A stretch of 8,313 nucleotides of DNA from Chloroflexota bacterium (lineage in GTDB: Bacteria; Chloroflexota; Dehalococcoidia; UBA1127; JACQUN01). The position numbers and the translations under genes are program-made. Below the pieces are notes generated by a model, which was not told the DNA's origin, searched no databases, and saw nothing but the letters and a program-made list of their open reading frames with translations. The stretch covers positions 1 to 8,313 of the forward strand of contig JACQUN010000123.1 of assembly GCA_016210285.1 (NCBI GenBank). Reading direction: 5' to 3'. This document shows, piece after piece, positions 6,616 to 8,313 of this stretch; position 1 is the stretch's first letter, and each line of letters begins with the position of its first letter.

Positions 6616-8313
6616 CTATCTGAGCAGGAGCAGCTTGCGGGTTTCCACCTGGGTGCCGGCCTGGAGTCGGCAGCAATAGACCCCGCTGGCCAGCTCCCTC
6701 CCCCCGTCGTCCCGCCCATCCCACTGCAGCAGGTGCGGCCCAGCTTCCTGCACCCCTTGTACCAGGGTGGCCACCCGCTGGCCCAGCAGGCTGTAGATGG
6801 ACAACTCCGCCTCACCCCGCTGCGGCAGTGTGAAGCGGATAGTGGTAGAGGGATTGAAGGGGTTGGGGTAGTTGGGGGAGAGGGAGAAGCGCTGCGGCCT
6901 GACTTCCTCTTCCTCCTCCACTGCGGTGATCTGAGCGGTCCGGTTCAGCCGATACACTCCCCAAGGAGTGGCGGCGTAGACCATTTCGCCATCGCCAGGA
7001 TCTACGGCGGCGTCGTAGAACCAGGGCCGCGCTGTCAAGCCCTCACTGAGAGACTTCCAGGTCTGGCCACCATCCCTGGTCTCCAGGAGTTCAGGACCCG
7101 TGACTAGGAGAAGGTGCGTCAGATCAAAGGGGTCGAGGCGCAGGCGCGGTATGGCAAAGACCCTATCCCCCCTGTCCAGAAGAGAATTCCAGTTCAGCCC
7201 CTCATCCTCCGTGCGGTAGAGACCTTCTGCGGTCACTAGGTACAATTTCTGCGGCTCCAGAGGATGAATGACCAGGGCATAGATATACTGGTCGGGCATC
7301 AAGGTTGCTATATGTTCCCAGTTCAGGCCCGCATCCCTGCTGCGCCATAGCCGGCTGTTGCCCACTGCAGCATAGAGGGTCCCAGGTCGCAAGGGGTCCA
7401 TGGCCAAGTGATAACTCATGGAGAAAAAAGCTCTTGGAGGCAGTCCCTCAGTTCGTCGCTCCCAGCTCTGACCGAAATCCACACTGCGAAAGATGCCCCG
7501 GATGTCAGCCAGATAGTAGATCCCTGGCTCGCGGGGATACCCCATGATCTCAGCGTAGTCAGGAGCAAAGCCTACACTTCCCTGCAAGCCTATATCTCTC
7601 CAACTCAGCCCCCCATCGGTGCTGCGCATCAGCGAGTTGTTGATATATGCCAGCAGGATACGGGGATCGCTCGGCTCGACGAACAGCGCCTCGGTGGTCC
7701 ACAGGCCGGCAAAGTACCACCCATACGATCCTTTCACCTCCCCCTCCACCATCTGCCAGTCCTTCCCCCCCTCTGAGGAGATGTACAGCCTCGGTACCGG
7801 AGTATTGCGACCATTGCTCCTCCCAGCGCCCACGTAGAGCTGCCCTGCCGGGTCAAAGCTCAAAGTTCCGGCAGGAGGTCTTGTCGCTGGCAATTCTAAC
7901 TGCTCCCAGCTCTCGCCGTCGTCGCGGGTGGAGTAAACCTTCTGGTTGTTGAAATCCGCTACCACCAGAAAAAACCTCTGACTATCCCAGGGGTGCAGGA
8001 TGATCTGGTGCTGACCCTCGGACACGCGCACAGGCAAAGCCCGCTTATCCCAGGTCTTTCCCCCATCCTGCGAACGCCATAGAGAGCGCTCATCCCAGGC
8101 CAGCAGCCATCCAGGGGACTGGGGGTGGACCAGGAAGTGCAATCGCGGTTGGACCCGGTCTGAGAGGCCCTGGGCTACCACCTGCCAGGTGGCGCCCCGG
8201 TCAGCGCTGTGCCAGAGGGCATCGTTATTCGCCCCGTAGAGCCCCGCTGGGTCAGTTGGGTCTGCCAGCAAGACACTGTAAGAAGCTGTTTTAAAATTAC
8301 TCTGTGGCCGTGG
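6616..8313 (-). CDS. T9SS-secreted BNR/sortilin-like beta-propeller protein (5' end beyond window)
   Basis: The frame is open from the window edge to TAG at 6616-6618, giving 565 visible residues. A TTG at 8271 could be read as a start, but the frame continues upstream (FKTASYSVLLADP) as part of a blade, so the true start and signal peptide lie outside. Nine Asp boxes (S/T-x-D-x-G-x-x-W) begin at visible residues 36, 81, 129, 179, 231, 277, 325, 368 and 412, spaced 43-52 residues; examples are SQDGGKTW, STDGGLSW and TRDGGQTW. This is the pattern of sortilin/BNR or YCF48-like propellers. An acidic linker (AVEEEEEV) leads to a T9SS type A sorting domain from about residue 475 ([29 protein letters not shown], final KLLLLR). 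The protein is likely secreted and surface-attached or released. No catalytic residues are evident; binding is the likely role, ligand unknown. Confidence 0.92.
   Translation of the reverse strand, partial: PRPQSNFKTASYSVLLADPTDPAGLYGANNDALWHSADRGATWQVVAQGLSDRVQPRLHFLVHPQSPGWLLAWDERSLWRSQDGGKTWDKRALPVRVSEGQHQIILHPWDSQRFFLVVADFNNQKVYSTRDDGESWEQLELPATRPPAGTLSFDPAGQLYVGAGRSNGRNTPVPRLYISSEGGKDWQMVEGEVKGSYGWYFAGLWTTEALFVEPSDPRILLAYINNSLMRSTDGGLSWRDIGLQGSVGFAPDYAEIMGYPREPGIYYLADIRGIFRSVDFGQSWERRTEGLPPRAFFSMSYHLAMDPLRPGTLYAAVGNSRLWRSRDAGLNWEHIATLMPDQYIYALVIHPLEPQKLYLVTAEGLYRTEDEGLNWNSLLDRGDRVFAIPRLRLDPFDLTHLLLVTGPELLETRDGGQTWKSLSEGLTARPWFYDAAVDPGDGEMVYAATPWGVYRLNRTAQITAVEEEEEVRPQRFSLSPNYPNPFNPSTTIRFTLPQRGEAELSIYSLLGQRVATLVQGVQEAGPHLLQWDGRDDGGRELASGVYCCRLQAGTQVETRKLLLLR
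6850..6889 (-). repeat. 40-bp direct repeat, copy 2, in the T9SS sorting domain of the propeller protein
   Basis: This is the second copy of the repeat at 100-139, in the same orientation and coding frame. The two sorting domains are probably related by domain duplication or gene conversion. Confidence 0.9.

Noticed and set aside
5895..6623. A plus-strand open frame of 242 codons across the sigma start
   Set aside because: It is antisense to clear sigma regions 2 and 4, has no recognisable domain and is explained by GC-rich codon structure.
8269..8271. TTG as the start of the Asp-box propeller gene
   Set aside because: The same frame stays open to the window edge and encodes further blade sequence, and no signal peptide follows the TTG although the protein carries a T9SS tag.

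Overview
The window carries three genes, all on the minus strand, so transcription runs from the high coordinates to the low. It is GC-rich and almost fully coding. Two of the three products end in a type IX secretion (T9SS type A) sorting domain with the motif PNPFNPxTTxRF. This places the source in the Fibrobacteres-Chlorobi-Bacteroidetes (FCB) superphylum. The high GC content and the YPNPFNP style fit deep or uncultured lineages (Ignavibacteria, KSB1, Latescibacteria or Eisenbacteria-like) better than classical Bacteroidetes, but the phylum cannot be fixed from this sequence. No RNA genes, mobile elements or CRISPR arrays were seen.

Layout in transcription order. (1) 8313-6616: a 5'-truncated secreted beta-propeller protein with nine Asp-box (BNR/sortilin-like) repeats and a complete T9SS sorting domain. 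(2) 6615-6420: a 196-bp gap with a good ribosome binding site, a weak candidate promoter and no convincing terminator. (3) 6419-4518: an ECF-type sigma factor fused to a transmembrane segment, a Pro/Ala/Ser-rich linker and a C-terminal domain resembling DUF4159. (4) 4491-1: a very large 3'-truncated secreted protein, starting 26 bp after the sigma gene. It has a signal peptide, an M6-type metalloprotease domain with an intact HExxHxxGxxD site, beta-sandwich domains, fourteen WD40-like blades (two propellers' worth) and the start of a T9SS sorting domain. The reading frame is open for all 1497 codons to the window edge.

The most interesting unit is the pair at 6419-1. It looks like a membrane-tethered sigma factor, with a probable envelope sensor domain in the same polypeptide, co-transcribed with a large secreted or surface protease that carries a double WD40 propeller. 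A working hypothesis is a one-protein trans-envelope signalling device controlling, or being processed by, secreted proteolysis. The architecture is read from the sequence; the signalling link is inference.
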